A stretch of DNA of 36,724 nucleotides from Sulfurovum sp. (GCA_026996325.1 JALWLU010000163.1:1-36724), one strand, 5' to 3'. Counted from the first letter of the stretch, positions 9,374-20,115 are shown. Notes: generated by a model not told the origin, from the letters alone. A program made the numbers and translations.

Positions 9374-9931
9374 ATGACACTTACCCCCGAAGCGAAACAG
9401 ATTATCGAAAAGAGCGTCCGTGACATTCCGGACTTCCCCAAACCCGGCATCATTTTCAAAGACATTACTACTCTGCTCTCCAATCCCAAAGCGTTTGGCA
9501 CACTGATGGAACATCTTGAGAGCCGATACAGAGACTACGGACTTGACTATATCGCCGGTATCGATGCACGCGGTTTCATCTTCGGTGCGGCACTGGCCGA
9601 CAGGCTCGGGGTGGGCTTCGTTCCTGTCCGCAAAAAGGGCAAACTCCCCTACACTACCGTTGCGGAGAAGTATTCGCTCGAGTACGGTTTTGACGAAGTG
9701 GAGATACACATCGATGCCTTTGGAGAGAACGGACTGTGCAACGGCACACCGGCGAAGGTACTGCTCATCGACGACCTGATGGCAACGGGCGGTACGGCAA
9801 AAGCGGCGGCGAACCTCATTGGCAAGGTGGGTGCCAACTGTGTGGAAGCGTGCTTCATTATGGAGCTGACATTCCTCAAGGGGCGCGAAGCATTTGAGAT
9901 GCCGGTCTATTCCGTTCTGCAGGTAGACTGA
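9374..9931 (+). CDS. apt: adenine phosphoribosyltransferase
   Basis: [54 protein letters not shown]. Confidence 0.97.
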   Translation: MTLTPEAKQIIEKSVRDIPDFPKPGIIFKDITTLLSNPKAFGTLMEHLESRYRDYGLDYIAGIDARGFIFGAALADRLGVGFVPVRKKGKLPYTTVAEKYSLEYGFDEVEIHIDAFGENGLCNGTPAKVLLIDDLMATGGTAKAAANLIGKVGANCVEACFIMELTFLKGREAFEMPVYSVLQVD

Positions 9932-9932
9932 T

Positions 9933-11189
9933 ATGAAAAGATCTCTTTTTGCTGCAGCACTCTTTGCCACTGCCATGCTTTATGCAGGAGAGCGCTTCAT
10001 ACCTCCCAAGTGGCAGAGTGCCCAAGGCTTCTATACAACCCAGAAGCAGTACTGCCATCCTGTCAAAACAAGAACGCTCTGCAGCAAAACCACCCTCTCC
10101 TATCCACTCTTCACACCTGTTCCTGATACACAAACCGTAACAGTCATCGAAAACCTGCTTCAAAAAGCACAAGATATCTATGCCAAAAATGATCCGAAGT
10201 ATGAAGTGTTCCAACTGCTTTCAGATGGACTTGGCGATAGCTTTCTCTCTGAAGTCTATACAAAGACAGAAATCTCACTTTTTGCGCTGACACCAACCAC
10301 ACTCACACTTCGTAGCGACGATAGCGGTTACAGCGGTGGAGCACACGGCTTTTACGGAGTGGACTACCAAAACTATACCAGAAACGGGCGTGGTCCCCTG
10401 ACACTCGCAACACTTTTTGACAAAGAGGCACGCTTCAAATTCAAAACGCTTGCCGAAACCTATTACCGAAAAACCTTCGGTCTCAAACCGCATCAGAGCC
10501 TTATCGACGACCACTGGTTCAATAACAAGTTCGAATTGGCCGAGAATTTTGCTATCACCCCTCGCGGCCTTCTCTTTCATTATAACAGTTACGAGATCAA
10601 ACCCTATGCTGCGGGCCATACAGAGTTTTTGCTTCCCGCATTCGCACTCAGGCCGATCATAGATCCGAAAAGTCCTCTGGCTTTCTACCTCACACCGTCC
10701 AAAGCGTTCAGTGTATGGTTTCAGGAGAAAGAGATTGGAACTCTAAGAGCCGATGCAGAAGCAAAAGGCAGCGATGCCTACCACGTAACACTGACACTCA
10801 AGTCCGATGTCTACCAGCCCAAAACATGGCTTTCAGTCTCCTTTCCTCAGTTAGGCAACGCTCAGGGTATATCGGACATTCAAACTGTAGGCTTTGACCA
10901 TATCAAACACTACCCTGCAAAAACACCGGTTTACAACATAGAGCGCAAAAAGGCACTCAAGAGCCGCTACCTGCTGCTTGAGGCTGACAGCAAAACATGG
11001 AATGAGAACGAAACAAAGCAGCTTGCTTTCACACTGAAACTCCCAAAAGGTACAAAGTATGCCGATCTGCGTATCCGTGCCGTTTTCAAAAGGGGAAAAG
11101 AGATGAAAACAATGCCAAACCGCTATGACGGTATCAAAGGCCAGCAGGGATTTGGCAACTATCAGCTCTATCTGCCGAAACCGGAGTAG
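9933..11189 (+). CDS. exported DUF3298/DUF4163-like protein with C-terminal extension
   Basis: Signal peptide; YSGGAHGFYGVDYQNY and LLFHYNSYEIKPYAAGHTEFLLPAFALRPII, typical of DUF3298 (RsiV-like). Confidence 0.7.
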   Translation: MKRSLFAAALFATAMLYAGERFIPPKWQSAQGFYTTQKQYCHPVKTRTLCSKTTLSYPLFTPVPDTQTVTVIENLLQKAQDIYAKNDPKYEVFQLLSDGLGDSFLSEVYTKTEISLFALTPTTLTLRSDDSGYSGGAHGFYGVDYQNYTRNGRGPLTLATLFDKEARFKFKTLAETYYRKTFGLKPHQSLIDDHWFNNKFELAENFAITPRGLLFHYNSYEIKPYAAGHTEFLLPAFALRPIIDPKSPLAFYLTPSKAFSVWFQEKEIGTLRADAEAKGSDAYHVTLTLKSDVYQPKTWLSVSFPQLGNAQGISDIQTVGFDHIKHYPAKTPVYNIERKKALKSRYLLLEADSKTWNENETKQLAFTLKLPKGTKYADLRIRAVFKRGKEMKTMPNRYDGIKGQQGFGNYQLYLPKPE

Positions 11190-11194
11190 CCAAA

Positions 11195-11719
11195 ATGCGT
11201 ACTGCAGCACTTCTCTTCTCACTCTTTCTCTTCACGGCCTGCACCCCTTCGACACTGACACCCAAGAATGCAGAAGCATCCAAACACTATCCCGGAGAAG
11301 CAACCGTACTTATTGCTGTTGACGGCAGTGACGACAGAAAAGTGCGTTACCTCTGGCTTGTTACCGAGGAGGAGCCAGACGGCTACGAAATCTACTTTCA
11401 CGACGAAAAGAAAGGACACGGTTTCATCGAGATGAAGCTGCCCGCTCCCGCACACAATCTCTTTTTGCAGGAGTATTCTCTTACAGGCATGTACGGCTGC
11501 AGCCGAGGCAAAGCGGGCTACGGCAGGGGCTCGAAGCACATTGCTTACATCGAACCGGGCAAAACCTACTTTCTTGGCACCATCAATACAAGTATGAATA
11601 CCGTTTACAACGAGATACCAAAATCGCTGCGAAAAGAGGCAAAAAGCCGCTACGGATACACCCCGCACGGTGAGGATCTTGGCAGAGAGGGGAACTTCCG
11701 GTCCCGTTTGCAGCTCTAA
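11195..11719 (+). CDS. putative lipoprotein
   Basis: N-terminal MRTAALLFSLFLFTACTPS lipobox. Confidence 0.6.
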   Translation: MRTAALLFSLFLFTACTPSTLTPKNAEASKHYPGEATVLIAVDGSDDRKVRYLWLVTEEEPDGYEIYFHDEKKGHGFIEMKLPAPAHNLFLQEYSLTGMYGCSRGKAGYGRGSKHIAYIEPGKTYFLGTINTSMNTVYNEIPKSLRKEAKSRYGYTPHGEDLGREGNFRSRLQL

Positions 11720-11785
11720 TGCTGCTTTACCCCTCCCTAACCTCCCCTTTGCTATAATCTGCCTACATCAATACAAGAGACTTCC

Positions 11786-13012
11786 ATGAATTTACACAAA
11801 GCAATTTACGTTCCAAAACCAAGCCCCTTCGACCCCGACGAACTTGGGCATTTTGGAAAATTCGGCGGCCGCTTCGTTCCCGAAACCCTCATGCCCGCAC
11901 TCGAGCAACTGCGAAAAGACTACGAAGCGGTACGCTTTGACGAAGATTTCTGGAAAGAGGTTGACTACTACTACAAGCACTATGTAGGGCGCCCTTCGGC
12001 CCTCTACTACGCTGCAAACATCTCCGAAGAGACCGGTGCCAAGGTCTACCTCAAACGTGAAGATCTCAACCACACCGGAGCGCACAAGATCAACCACTGC
12101 GTCGCGCAGGCGGTACTGGCAAAGCGCCTTGGCAAGAAGAAGATCATCGCAGAGACCGGTGCGGGACAGCACGGGGTTGCTACAGCTACCGTTGCCGCAC
12201 TCTTCGGGCTGGAGTGTGAAGTTTTCATGGGAGCGAAGGATGTCGCACGCCAGGAACTCAATGTCTTCCGTATGAAACTGCTGGGCGCCAAGGTCCACGC
12301 AGTAGAGAGCGGTTCAAAGACTCTCAAGGATGCGATGAACGACGCCATCCGCCACTGGGTCACCCATGCACGCGATACCTACTACCTCATAGGCACCGTC
12401 GCGGGTCCGCACCCCTACCCAATGATGGTACGGGACATCCAGAGCATCATCGGCTGGGAAGCAAAACAGCAGTTGCAGGAAGCCGAAGGGAGACTCCCGG
12501 ACAAGGTCATCGCCTGTATCGGCGGCGGCTCCAACGCGCTTGGGGTCTTCAACCACTTCCTTGAAGATGAGGAGGTCGAGTGTATTGGCATCGAAGCGGG
12601 CGGTGAAGGTCTTGACTGCAAGCACGGCTGTTCACTTGAAAAGGGAAGCCCCGGAGTGCTTCACGGACAGCTGAGCTACCTGCTTCAGGATGAGGACGGG
12701 CAGATCCAGGAGGCCCACTCCATCTCTGCGGGACTCGACTACCCGGGCATCGGCCCCGAACACGCCTACCTCAAAGATGAGGGTGTCGTCACCTACGACC
12801 ACATCACTGACGACGAAGCGATGGATGCCTTTGTATGGCTGAGCCAGAAAGAGGGAATCATCCCCGCATTCGAGAGTTCACACGCAGTGGCATACCTCAA
12901 AAAGATGAAGCCCGAAGCGATAAAAGGCAAGCTGATCCTCGTCAATCTCTCCGGACGCGGTGACAAGGATATGATGCAGGCGAAGGATATCTTGGCGGAG
13001 CAGTTTCAGTAA
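11786..13012 (+). CDS. trpB: tryptophan synthase beta chain
   Basis: [56 protein letters not shown] at 11753-11758. Confidence 0.97.
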   Translation: MNLHKAIYVPKPSPFDPDELGHFGKFGGRFVPETLMPALEQLRKDYEAVRFDEDFWKEVDYYYKHYVGRPSALYYAANISEETGAKVYLKREDLNHTGAHKINHCVAQAVLAKRLGKKKIIAETGAGQHGVATATVAALFGLECEVFMGAKDVARQELNVFRMKLLGAKVHAVESGSKTLKDAMNDAIRHWVTHARDTYYLIGTVAGPHPYPMMVRDIQSIIGWEAKQQLQEAEGRLPDKVIACIGGGSNALGVFNHFLEDEEVECIGIEAGGEGLDCKHGCSLEKGSPGVLHGQLSYLLQDEDGQIQEAHSISAGLDYPGIGPEHAYLKDEGVVTYDHITDDEAMDAFVWLSQKEGIIPAFESSHAVAYLKKMKPEAIKGKLILVNLSGRGDKDMMQAKDILAEQFQ

Positions 13013-13039
13013 GCCTCTCTTCTCCCACACAAAACCTAT

Positions 13040-13070
13040 AAAGTTACCGTTATGGTAACTTTGCTATACT
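13040..13070 (+). promoter_or_regulatory. operator palindrome and -10 of higBA
   Basis: AAAGTTACC-gttat-GGTAACTTT perfect 9-bp arms (13040-13062), then -10 TATACT 13065-13070. Confidence 0.75.
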
Positions 13071-13076
13071 TTCCCT

Positions 13077-13367
13077 ATGCGAATCATTGCAAAACGAACC
13101 CTTAAGGCCTTTTATGAGCAGCCTGATTATGCAGACAGCAAGTCTGCACTGGAGGCTTGGCACTATGAAGTATCAAAACAGCAGTGGTCCAACCCGAATG
13201 AGATCAAGGCACAATATCGGTCCGCAAGCATCGTTGGCAACAATAAAGTCGTTTTCAATATTTGTGGTAACAAGTACAGGCTTATTGTTTCTATCAACTA
13301 TCCGGCGGGAATCGTGTTTATAAAGTTCATTGGTACGCACAAAGCGTACGACAAAAAGGAGTTGTAA
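13077..13367 (+). CDS. higB: HigB-family mRNA interferase toxin
   Basis: MRIIAKRTLKAFYEQPDYADSKSALEAWHYEV...NKYRLIVSINYPAGIVFIKFIGTHKAYDK. Confidence 0.92.
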   Translation: MRIIAKRTLKAFYEQPDYADSKSALEAWHYEVSKQQWSNPNEIKAQYRSASIVGNNKVVFNICGNKYRLIVSINYPAGIVFIKFIGTHKAYDKKEL

Positions 13368-13368
13368 A

Positions 13369-13737
13369 ATGGACATACACCCCATACATACAGAAGAGGC
13401 CTATGAGGGCGCTCTTGAAAGAGTGGCTTCACTTATGGACGCAAAACCGGATACTCCCGAGTTCGATGAGCTGGAAATACTCTCTGTACTCATCGAAAAC
13501 TATGAGGCCAAACACTACCAGATCGATGCACCCGATCCTATAGAAGCCATAAAGTTCCGCATGGAACAGGAGGGATTGAGACAGAAAGATATGGTTTCTA
13601 TTTTTGGGAATAAATCACGGGTATCCGAGATACTGAACAGAAAGAGAAAACTGACTCTGGAGATGATACGGAACTTACACGAAAAGCTCAACATTCCCTT
13701 TGAGAACCTGATGGGAGACTATCAGATACAGCGTTAA
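13369..13737 (+). CDS. higA: HigA-family antitoxin, XRE HTH
   Basis: Adjacent downstream of higB; HTH RQKDMVSIFGNKSRVSEILNRKRKLTLEMIRNLHEKLNIPFENL. Confidence 0.92.
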   Translation: MDIHPIHTEEAYEGALERVASLMDAKPDTPEFDELEILSVLIENYEAKHYQIDAPDPIEAIKFRMEQEGLRQKDMVSIFGNKSRVSEILNRKRKLTLEMIRNLHEKLNIPFENLMGDYQIQR

Positions 13738-14684
13738 TCCAGCTTCGGCATATACCGGTTGGCGACAATGACCGACAGCGGTATCTGTACCAGATAGGCA
13801 AACATTATCGGCAGCAGCATCGACACACCGAAAGTACCTGATGAGAAAGTACTGATGACCAGTGCCAGGGTGATGTAGCGCGTCAGGCTGTGCCAGAAGG
13901 CTGCGCGCTCCTGAGGCGAGTTGCGGTCATACAGAAGCAGCGATGCGGCAGCTGTCAAGGCATAGAAGACAATTACTGCCACAAGTGAGACGAAGAAGAG
14001 TTCGGGGTAGAAGTCATACACCTCCACCAACTGTTGTGAACTCTGAAGCCCGAAGAGGTAAAAGAGGATCAAAAAGATGCTCCCCTGACTGATAAACTTT
14101 TTGTACTTCTCTATGAAGGCTACTACGGGCTTGAACCACAAAAGCACCCTGCTTGTCAGAAACGGAATGACGATCAGCAGCATAATGACCGGCTCTGCAA
14201 AGCGTCTGATGGTCACCTCCTGGTCATAGGTGACATCGAAGTATCCCGATGTGAACCGGGCAAAGAGGTGCAGCATCAGCAGTGAGAGTGAGACAGCAAG
14301 AAGGTTCAAAAAGAGCAGAAGAAAACCAAGCGAGGTATCGCCGCCGGAGCGTTTGATCCAATGCATTACCATTCCTCCTCCGCTAAGGACAGAGATAAGG
14401 AAAATCCCTGCCGCCACACCGAAGTCTTTGGTGGCAAGTCCTATGCCTACGGCAAAGAGCGGCAGCAAAATGTAATTGATGATCGCACCTTTGATCATAA
14501 GACTGCGGTACTCCCACACCAGCGTGATCTCACGAAGTTTGAACTTGAAGAGCGAGGGCATAATGAGCGTCAGCCCTGCAAAGAGACAGATGTCGGTGCT
14601 GAAGATGAACCCGTCGGTATAGCTGCCGTAGAGAAAGCCGAGTAAAGCACCCAGAAAAACGATGACGATCAACTGCATCTGCAT
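13734..14684 (-). CDS. ACR3/bile-acid:sodium symporter-like membrane transporter
   Basis: ~9-10 TM segments, SGGGMVMHWIKRSGGD motif reminiscent of the BASS/ACR3 fold. Confidence 0.6.
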   Translation of the reverse strand: MQMQLIVIVFLGALLGFLYGSYTDGFIFSTDICLFAGLTLIMPSLFKFKLREITLVWEYRSLMIKGAIINYILLPLFAVGIGLATKDFGVAAGIFLISVLSGGGMVMHWIKRSGGDTSLGFLLLFLNLLAVSLSLLMLHLFARFTSGYFDVTYDQEVTIRRFAEPVIMLLIVIPFLTSRVLLWFKPVVAFIEKYKKFISQGSIFLILFYLFGLQSSQQLVEVYDFYPELFFVSLVAVIVFYALTAAASLLLYDRNSPQERAAFWHSLTRYITLALVISTFSSGTFGVSMLLPIMFAYLVQIPLSVIVANRYMPKLD

Positions 14685-14744
14685 ACTCCTTTACAAATAA
14701 GGGTTATCATACCATATTTTCGGCTTTCCTTTACCATTCTTTGC

Positions 14745-14750
14745 TATACT
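14745..14750 (+). promoter_or_regulatory. -10 box for pepA
   Basis: TTGCTATACT ~33 nt upstream of the ATG. Confidence 0.5.
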
Positions 14751-14783
14751 TCTTTCACCAACCCTAACAGAAGGATACAAAAG

Positions 14784-16253
14784 ATGAATTTCAATATTAC
14801 CGCCTCACCGCTGAGTGAGATCAAAGCCGATGTGGAGATTGTCATCGTCATCGACGGCAATCTCAAACACGCATTCGTCAAAGACAGAAAGCTTCTTAAA
14901 AGAGCCGGTTTCAGCGGCGCACAGAATGAGGTGTGTCACCTTGTAGAGAAAAAACGTCTCTATGTTGGTGCCGAGAATCTCAAAGGAGCAGCCATCCGTC
15001 CCGCCGTTGCCAGTGCCATCCGCTCACTGGTAGGCAAAAAGGCTTTCAAGCGTGTCAAGATCGCCACTTATGTCAGCCATCCGCGCTGCTCGGCTTCCAT
15101 CCGCGCGATGGTCGAGGGTATCATCCTTGGAAGCTACACCTTCACCGAATACAAGAGCAAAAAGAGCAAGTGCCCGGTAAAAACGGTCGATATCTCTCTG
15201 GAGGGCTACGACGCGCACGAGATCAGCATGGAGACCGCTGCGCGTGCGGTACACAACGGTGAGATCGTCGCTTCGGCAACCAACTACACCAGAAACATCG
15301 TCAACACCCCACCGGACGACTTCTACCCCGAAACAATGGCAAAAAAAGCTAAAAAACTTGCAAAGGAGCTTGGACTTGGCTGCAAGATCCTCGATGTCAA
15401 GGCGCTCGAAAAAGAGAAGATGCATACCCTGCTTGCCGTCGGCCGCGCCTCGCGCCACGAGCCAAAGGTGATCCATCTCAGCTACAAGCCAAAGAATCCC
15501 AAAAAGGTCGTTACCCTTGTGGGTAAGGGGCTTACGTATGACTCAGGCGGATTGAGCCTGAAACCAGGCGATTTTATGGTGACGATGAAAGCCGACAAGA
15601 GCGGTGCTTCGGCGGTCATCGGTATTATGAAGGCTGTGGCTGAAATGGGACTCGATGTGGAGGTGCACGGATTTTTGGGAATGGTAGAGAATATGATAGG
15701 CGGCGATGCCTACAAGCCTGACGATGTGCTTACCGCCAAGAACGGCAAGACCATCGAAGTGCGCAACACCGATGCCGAGGGGCGTCTGGTACTTGCAGAT
15801 GTACTCTGCTACGCACAGCAGGAGGTCAAGGCTGACTATCTGCTCGACTTTGCTACCCTCACCGGTGCGTGTGTCGTGGGTGTGGGCCATTACACCTCCG
15901 GTGTCATGGGGTTCTGTGAAGATCTCAAAAGCAAGGTCAGACAGCAAGCGAAGATCGCCGGCGAGCTGGTGACACCGCTTGACTTCAACGACTATCTCAA
16001 AAAGACGCTTAAAAGCGACATCGCCGACATCTGCAACATCTCCAATACCCGTTACGGCGGTGCCATCACTGCCGGGCTCTTCCTTAGTGAGTTCATCGAC
16101 GAGGATCACAAAGACAAATGGGCGCACGTCGACATTGCCGGTCCGGCGTTTGTCGAACAGGTATGGGGGGAAAACCCAAGCGGTGCGTCAGGTGCCGGTG
16201 TACGTATGACAGTACGTTTCCTTGAGAGCCTTTCCAGAGAAGGTACGCACTAA
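14784..16253 (+). CDS. pepA: leucyl aminopeptidase (M17)
   Basis: GLTYDSGGLSLKPGDFMVTMKADKSGA, NTDAEGRLVLADVL. Confidence 0.96.
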   Translation: MNFNITASPLSEIKADVEIVIVIDGNLKHAFVKDRKLLKRAGFSGAQNEVCHLVEKKRLYVGAENLKGAAIRPAVASAIRSLVGKKAFKRVKIATYVSHPRCSASIRAMVEGIILGSYTFTEYKSKKSKCPVKTVDISLEGYDAHEISMETAARAVHNGEIVASATNYTRNIVNTPPDDFYPETMAKKAKKLAKELGLGCKILDVKALEKEKMHTLLAVGRASRHEPKVIHLSYKPKNPKKVVTLVGKGLTYDSGGLSLKPGDFMVTMKADKSGASAVIGIMKAVAEMGLDVEVHGFLGMVENMIGGDAYKPDDVLTAKNGKTIEVRNTDAEGRLVLADVLCYAQQEVKADYLLDFATLTGACVVGVGHYTSGVMGFCEDLKSKVRQQAKIAGELVTPLDFNDYLKKTLKSDIADICNISNTRYGGAITAGLFLSEFIDEDHKDKWAHVDIAGPAFVEQVWGENPSGASGAGVRMTVRFLESLSREGTH

Positions 16254-16331
16254 ACATACTTTTATGATATTTTTGTTACTTTTATAATGTGTAAACAATA
16301 CATATTATAATAATACTTCGGAGACTAATCG

Positions 16332-16793
16332 ATGGACAAAAATGTCATACTAGAACAGCTTAGAGCAGCGAAAGCTGCACATATCAACTGGGTACAGCGT
16401 GCAAAAATGCTGATATCCGGTTTCAAGGTCGAAGAGGATGCCATTCCGGTCAACTCTACCCAATGTCAGTTTGGAAAATGGTTCTATTCGGATGCACAGA
16501 GGCTCAATACGCTGCCCAACAATACACTCGACTGTATGTCAGAGATTGAAAAACTGCATTTTGAACTCCACGATATCTACTTGAATATCTACAAGATCTA
16601 TTACGATATGGAGCCGCAGGGCTTCTTCAGCAAGCTTTTTGGCAAGAAGAAAAAGGTGAGTGAAGATGCATCCAGGCTTGCCAAAGAGTACTTCTCTTCC
16701 ATGCAGGAAATTTCGAAAAAGCTTGTCGACCAGATCAACCTTATGGAACGGCGCATCGTCGCACTTCCGGAAAAAGACCTCGATCTGCTTTAG
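16332..16793 (+). CDS. stand-alone CZB (chemoreceptor zinc-binding) domain protein
   Basis: HINWVQRAK...CQFGKWFYSDAQ...LHFELHDIY: Zn-binding H/C/H/H arrangement with no chemoreceptor domain. Confidence 0.8.
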   Translation: MDKNVILEQLRAAKAAHINWVQRAKMLISGFKVEEDAIPVNSTQCQFGKWFYSDAQRLNTLPNNTLDCMSEIEKLHFELHDIYLNIYKIYYDMEPQGFFSKLFGKKKKVSEDASRLAKEYFSSMQEISKKLVDQINLMERRIVALPEKDLDLL

Positions 16794-18421
16794 CCTTGCC
16801 GATCTTCAGGAAGGTGGCACACCAGCACCTCCTGTGAGAGCATATCGGCGATGGTATCGCGGGCGTTGATGACCGATGTGATACCCATCTCCTTGTATAT
16901 TTTCTCCTCTTCAGCGTTGTTTACCTTCACCACGCTCTTTACCCTGTCACTGAATGACGCGATGTTTTCACAGATAAGCCGTCTTTGCAGCTCGTTTTCG
17001 ACAGTCACGACAATAGCGGCGGAACGCTCAACATTGAAATGGGAAAGTACCATCTTCTGTGCCGCGTTGGCCAGATAGATCGCCTCATCCCCCTTTGCGA
17101 GCACACTGTCGACAATCTTCACGTCGTGCTCCAGAATCACATAGAGCATGTTGTGGCGCTTGAGCGTCTCCACCACCCTCTCTCCAATGGGTCCATAGCC
17201 ACAGACAATGACATGGTTCTCATAGCCCGTGTTTTGCAAGGCACGTTCCTGAAGGCTTTCGGGCTCACTGCTCATGCGGTCGGTGAGGTATTTGATGTGT
17301 CTGAGGACAAAGGGAGTGATGATCATCGAAAGCACTACGGTGATGATGAGCACCTGGTTCACCTCCGGGGAGATGATGCCATTCGAACGTGCCAACGCGA
17401 AGACCGCCAGCGCGAACTCCCCTACCTGAAAGAGTGCCAGGGAGGTTTTGATAGCGGTTCGCTTCTGTGACCAGACACCTATGACAGTAAAAATGATCAG
17501 CGCTTTAAGCACCATAATGCCTGCAAGCAGCCCCAGTATGTAAAAGATGTAATCCACAATGGCGTGCCAGTCAATGAGCATCCCGATGGTAACGAAGAAG
17601 ACACCCAGCAAAATGTCTCGAAAAGGTACCAGGTCCGCTTCGATGCGGTAGCGGTACTTTGTCTCCGAGAGCACCATACCCGCCAAAAAGGCACCCAGCG
17701 AATAGGTGAACCCGACCGCCTGCGCGAATACCGAGGCGCTAAGAACCCCAAGCAGTACGGCTACAAGGAATATCTCCTCCGATTCACTCGAGACGATCCA
17801 GTCAAAAAAGCGTTCGATGAAGTATTTGCTGAGTACGAAAAGGACCACGAAAATGGCCGCTGCACCAATGACGGTCTCCAGCAGCATTGTCGAGAGCGAC
17901 TTGTCCGAAGAGGTGAAAAAGGAGACCATCAGCAGGATGGGAATGACCGCCAGATCCTGAAAGAGCAGAATGCCCAGGGTCAGGCGGCCGTACCCGGAGT
18001 GGATCTCGTTGTTCTCATTGAGAATCTTCAGCACGATGGCCGTTGAAGAGAGCGCAAGCGCAAAACCGATGACGATGGAAGCGGTACTCTCCAAGCCAAA
18101 GAGCCAGTGGGCAAGTGCGGTAAAAAAGAGTCCGGTGACTCCCACCTGTAAACCGCCGTAGAGAAAGACTTCCCGCTTCATGCTTTTGAGGTGCGCTACG
18201 GAAAACTCCAGCCCTATCGTGAACATCAGGAAGACAATACCAAACTCCGCCAGGTGCATCAGAAAGTCGGTAGACTCCTTGACGAAATCGAAAATGGAGG
18301 TGATAGCAAAACCCGCGAAGACATACCCGATGATCGTCGGGATCTCGAAACGCTTGAGTACGACATTGAGTACGGTGGCAATGGTAATGGTTGTAATGAG
18401 AATATAGAGCGCGTGTTCCAT
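16790..18421 (-). CDS. CPA2 cation:proton antiporter (KefB-like) with TrkA-N domain
   Basis: ALSSTAIVLKIL, LGILLFQDLAVIPIL, GAFLAGMVLSE, VIVCGYGPIGERVVETL; ATG at 18421 preferred over 18454. Confidence 0.9.
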   Translation of the reverse strand: MEHALYILITTITIATVLNVVLKRFEIPTIIGYVFAGFAITSIFDFVKESTDFLMHLAEFGIVFLMFTIGLEFSVAHLKSMKREVFLYGGLQVGVTGLFFTALAHWLFGLESTASIVIGFALALSSTAIVLKILNENNEIHSGYGRLTLGILLFQDLAVIPILLMVSFFTSSDKSLSTMLLETVIGAAAIFVVLFVLSKYFIERFFDWIVSSESEEIFLVAVLLGVLSASVFAQAVGFTYSLGAFLAGMVLSETKYRYRIEADLVPFRDILLGVFFVTIGMLIDWHAIVDYIFYILGLLAGIMVLKALIIFTVIGVWSQKRTAIKTSLALFQVGEFALAVFALARSNGIISPEVNQVLIITVVLSMIITPFVLRHIKYLTDRMSSEPESLQERALQNTGYENHVIVCGYGPIGERVVETLKRHNMLYVILEHDVKIVDSVLAKGDEAIYLANAAQKMVLSHFNVERSAAIVVTVENELQRRLICENIASFSDRVKSVVKVNNAEEEKIYKEMGITSVINARDTIADMLSQEVLVCHLPEDRQG

Positions 18422-18518
18422 AAATGTCTCCAAAGGCTTTTGCGTATTATACACGATTCTAACCCCCTTTTCACGAAGATTTCGCTAAAATCACGCTACT
18501 TAATTTTGAAGGATCACC

Positions 18519-19622
18519 ATGGGACTTGGCATCGGACTTGTAGGACTGCCCAACGTAGGAAAATCGACCACATTCAACGCACTGACAAAGGCACAGAACG
18601 CCGAGAGCGCGAACTACCCCTTTTGTACCATAGAGCCCAACAAGGCGGTGGTACCCGTACCCGACAAACGACTGGACGAACTTGCAAAGATCGTAAACCC
18701 CGAGCGCATCCAGCACTCCACGCTTGACTTCGTCGACATCGCCGGACTGGTAAAGGGTGCGAGCAAAGGCGAGGGGCTTGGGAACAAGTTTCTCAGTAAC
18801 ATCCGTGAGACCGAAGTGATCCTGCAGATTGTCAGATGTTTCGAAGATGAGAACATCACCCACGTAGAGGGCTGCATCGATCCCGTACGCGACATCGAGA
18901 TCATCGAGACCGAACTGCTGCTTGCCGATATGGAGGCACTTGAGAAGCGCATCACCACGATGCAGAAAAAGGCAAAGGGCAACGACCGTGAAGCCAAACT
19001 GCAGTTGCCTGTTGCAGAAGCGCTCCTGAAACACCTTGAAGCAGGACAGCCCGCCTCTACCTTCCCTGACAGGGACAACGAAGGGTTCAGCACCCTGCTT
19101 AGAGACCTCAGACTTCTGAGCAACAAGGAGATCATCTACGGCGCCAATGTCGATGAAGAGGGTCTTGCCGAAGACAACGCGTACGTTCAGGCACTCAAAG
19201 CCTATGCACAGGAGCGCAACCGTGAAGTGATCAAGCTCTGCGCCAAAGTCGAAGAGGAGATGGTCGACTTCGACGAAGAGGAGAAGATGGAGATGCTCGA
19301 GTCGCTCGGTGTCGAAGAGAGCGGGCTCGAGCAGATCATCCGCAAAGGGTTCGAGAAGCTGGGACTGATGAGCTACTTCACTGCCGGTGTCAAAGAGGTG
19401 CGCGCCTGGACCATCAGACAGGGCACGACTGCTCCAAAAGCTGCTGCAGTCATCCACAACGACTTCGAGAAGGGCTTCATACGCGCCGAGGTCATCAGCT
19501 ACGAAGACTTCATCGCCCATGGCGGTGAACAGGGAGCCAAAGAAGCGGGCAAAATGCGCCTTGAGGGTAAGGATTACATCGTACAGGACGGCGATGTGAT
19601 GCACTTCAGATTCAACGTATAA
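18519..19622 (+). CDS. ychF: YchF/Obg-family redox-regulated ATPase
   Basis: GLVGLPNVGKSTTFNALTKAQNAESANYPFCTIEPN, YEDFIAHGGEQGAKEAGKMRLEGKDYIVQDGDVMHFRFNV. Confidence 0.97.
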   Translation: MGLGIGLVGLPNVGKSTTFNALTKAQNAESANYPFCTIEPNKAVVPVPDKRLDELAKIVNPERIQHSTLDFVDIAGLVKGASKGEGLGNKFLSNIRETEVILQIVRCFEDENITHVEGCIDPVRDIEIIETELLLADMEALEKRITTMQKKAKGNDREAKLQLPVAEALLKHLEAGQPASTFPDRDNEGFSTLLRDLRLLSNKEIIYGANVDEEGLAEDNAYVQALKAYAQERNREVIKLCAKVEEEMVDFDEEEKMEMLESLGVEESGLEQIIRKGFEKLGLMSYFTAGVKEVRAWTIRQGTTAPKAAAVIHNDFEKGFIRAEVISYEDFIAHGGEQGAKEAGKMRLEGKDYIVQDGDVMHFRFNV

Positions 19623-19632
19623 GGAACAGCCT

Positions 19633-20094
19633 ATGAGAAAATTCCTTCTTGCCGCTGCACTGCTGCTGGTGCTGACAGGCTGCGACAACAAAAGAGGCGC
19701 CTTTTTGGAGAGCGTTCCCTCACAAAACGATGTACCCACTGCCGTAGCCAAATTCCTGAAAATCCTTGAGGCAAAGCATCTGACACACTTTGCCACCATC
19801 GATCATGCCGCCAATGCAAAAAAGGCCGGCATGGAGCTCAAGCCCGAAACGGTCGTCCTCTTTGGCGATCCCAAAATGGGCACACAACTGATGGAGTGCA
19901 ACCCCTCCATGGGGCTTGACCTGCCGCTGCGTATGCTCTTTACGACAGATTATGAGGGCAAGACCACCATCTCCTACACTAATCCGGAGTACTGGAGCCT
20001 CAAGCACAATATCAAAGATAAGAAATGTTTAGGTATCATTAGCAAGATGCACATCGCGCTGAAAGCCCTAAGTGAGGCTGCCGCGAAGAAATAA
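19633..20094 (+). CDS. DUF302 lipoprotein
   Basis: Lipobox LTGC; FATIDHAANAKKAGMELKPETVVLFGDPKMGTQLMECNPSMGLDLPLRMLF. Confidence 0.9.
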   Translation: MRKFLLAAALLLVLTGCDNKRGAFLESVPSQNDVPTAVAKFLKILEAKHLTHFATIDHAANAKKAGMELKPETVVLFGDPKMGTQLMECNPSMGLDLPLRMLFTTDYEGKTTISYTNPEYWSLKHNIKDKKCLGIISKMHIALKALSEAAAKK

Positions 20095-20115
20095 ATCTCG
20101 CCCAAGGAGTCCGTA

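Noticed and set aside
11786-13012. Broken trp operon
   Set aside because: trpB stands alone here, but isolated trpB genes are common and trpA may lie elsewhere in the genome
18471-19799. 442-aa minus-strand ORF opposite ychF
   Set aside because: Antisense shadow of a highly conserved gene; no domain or signal
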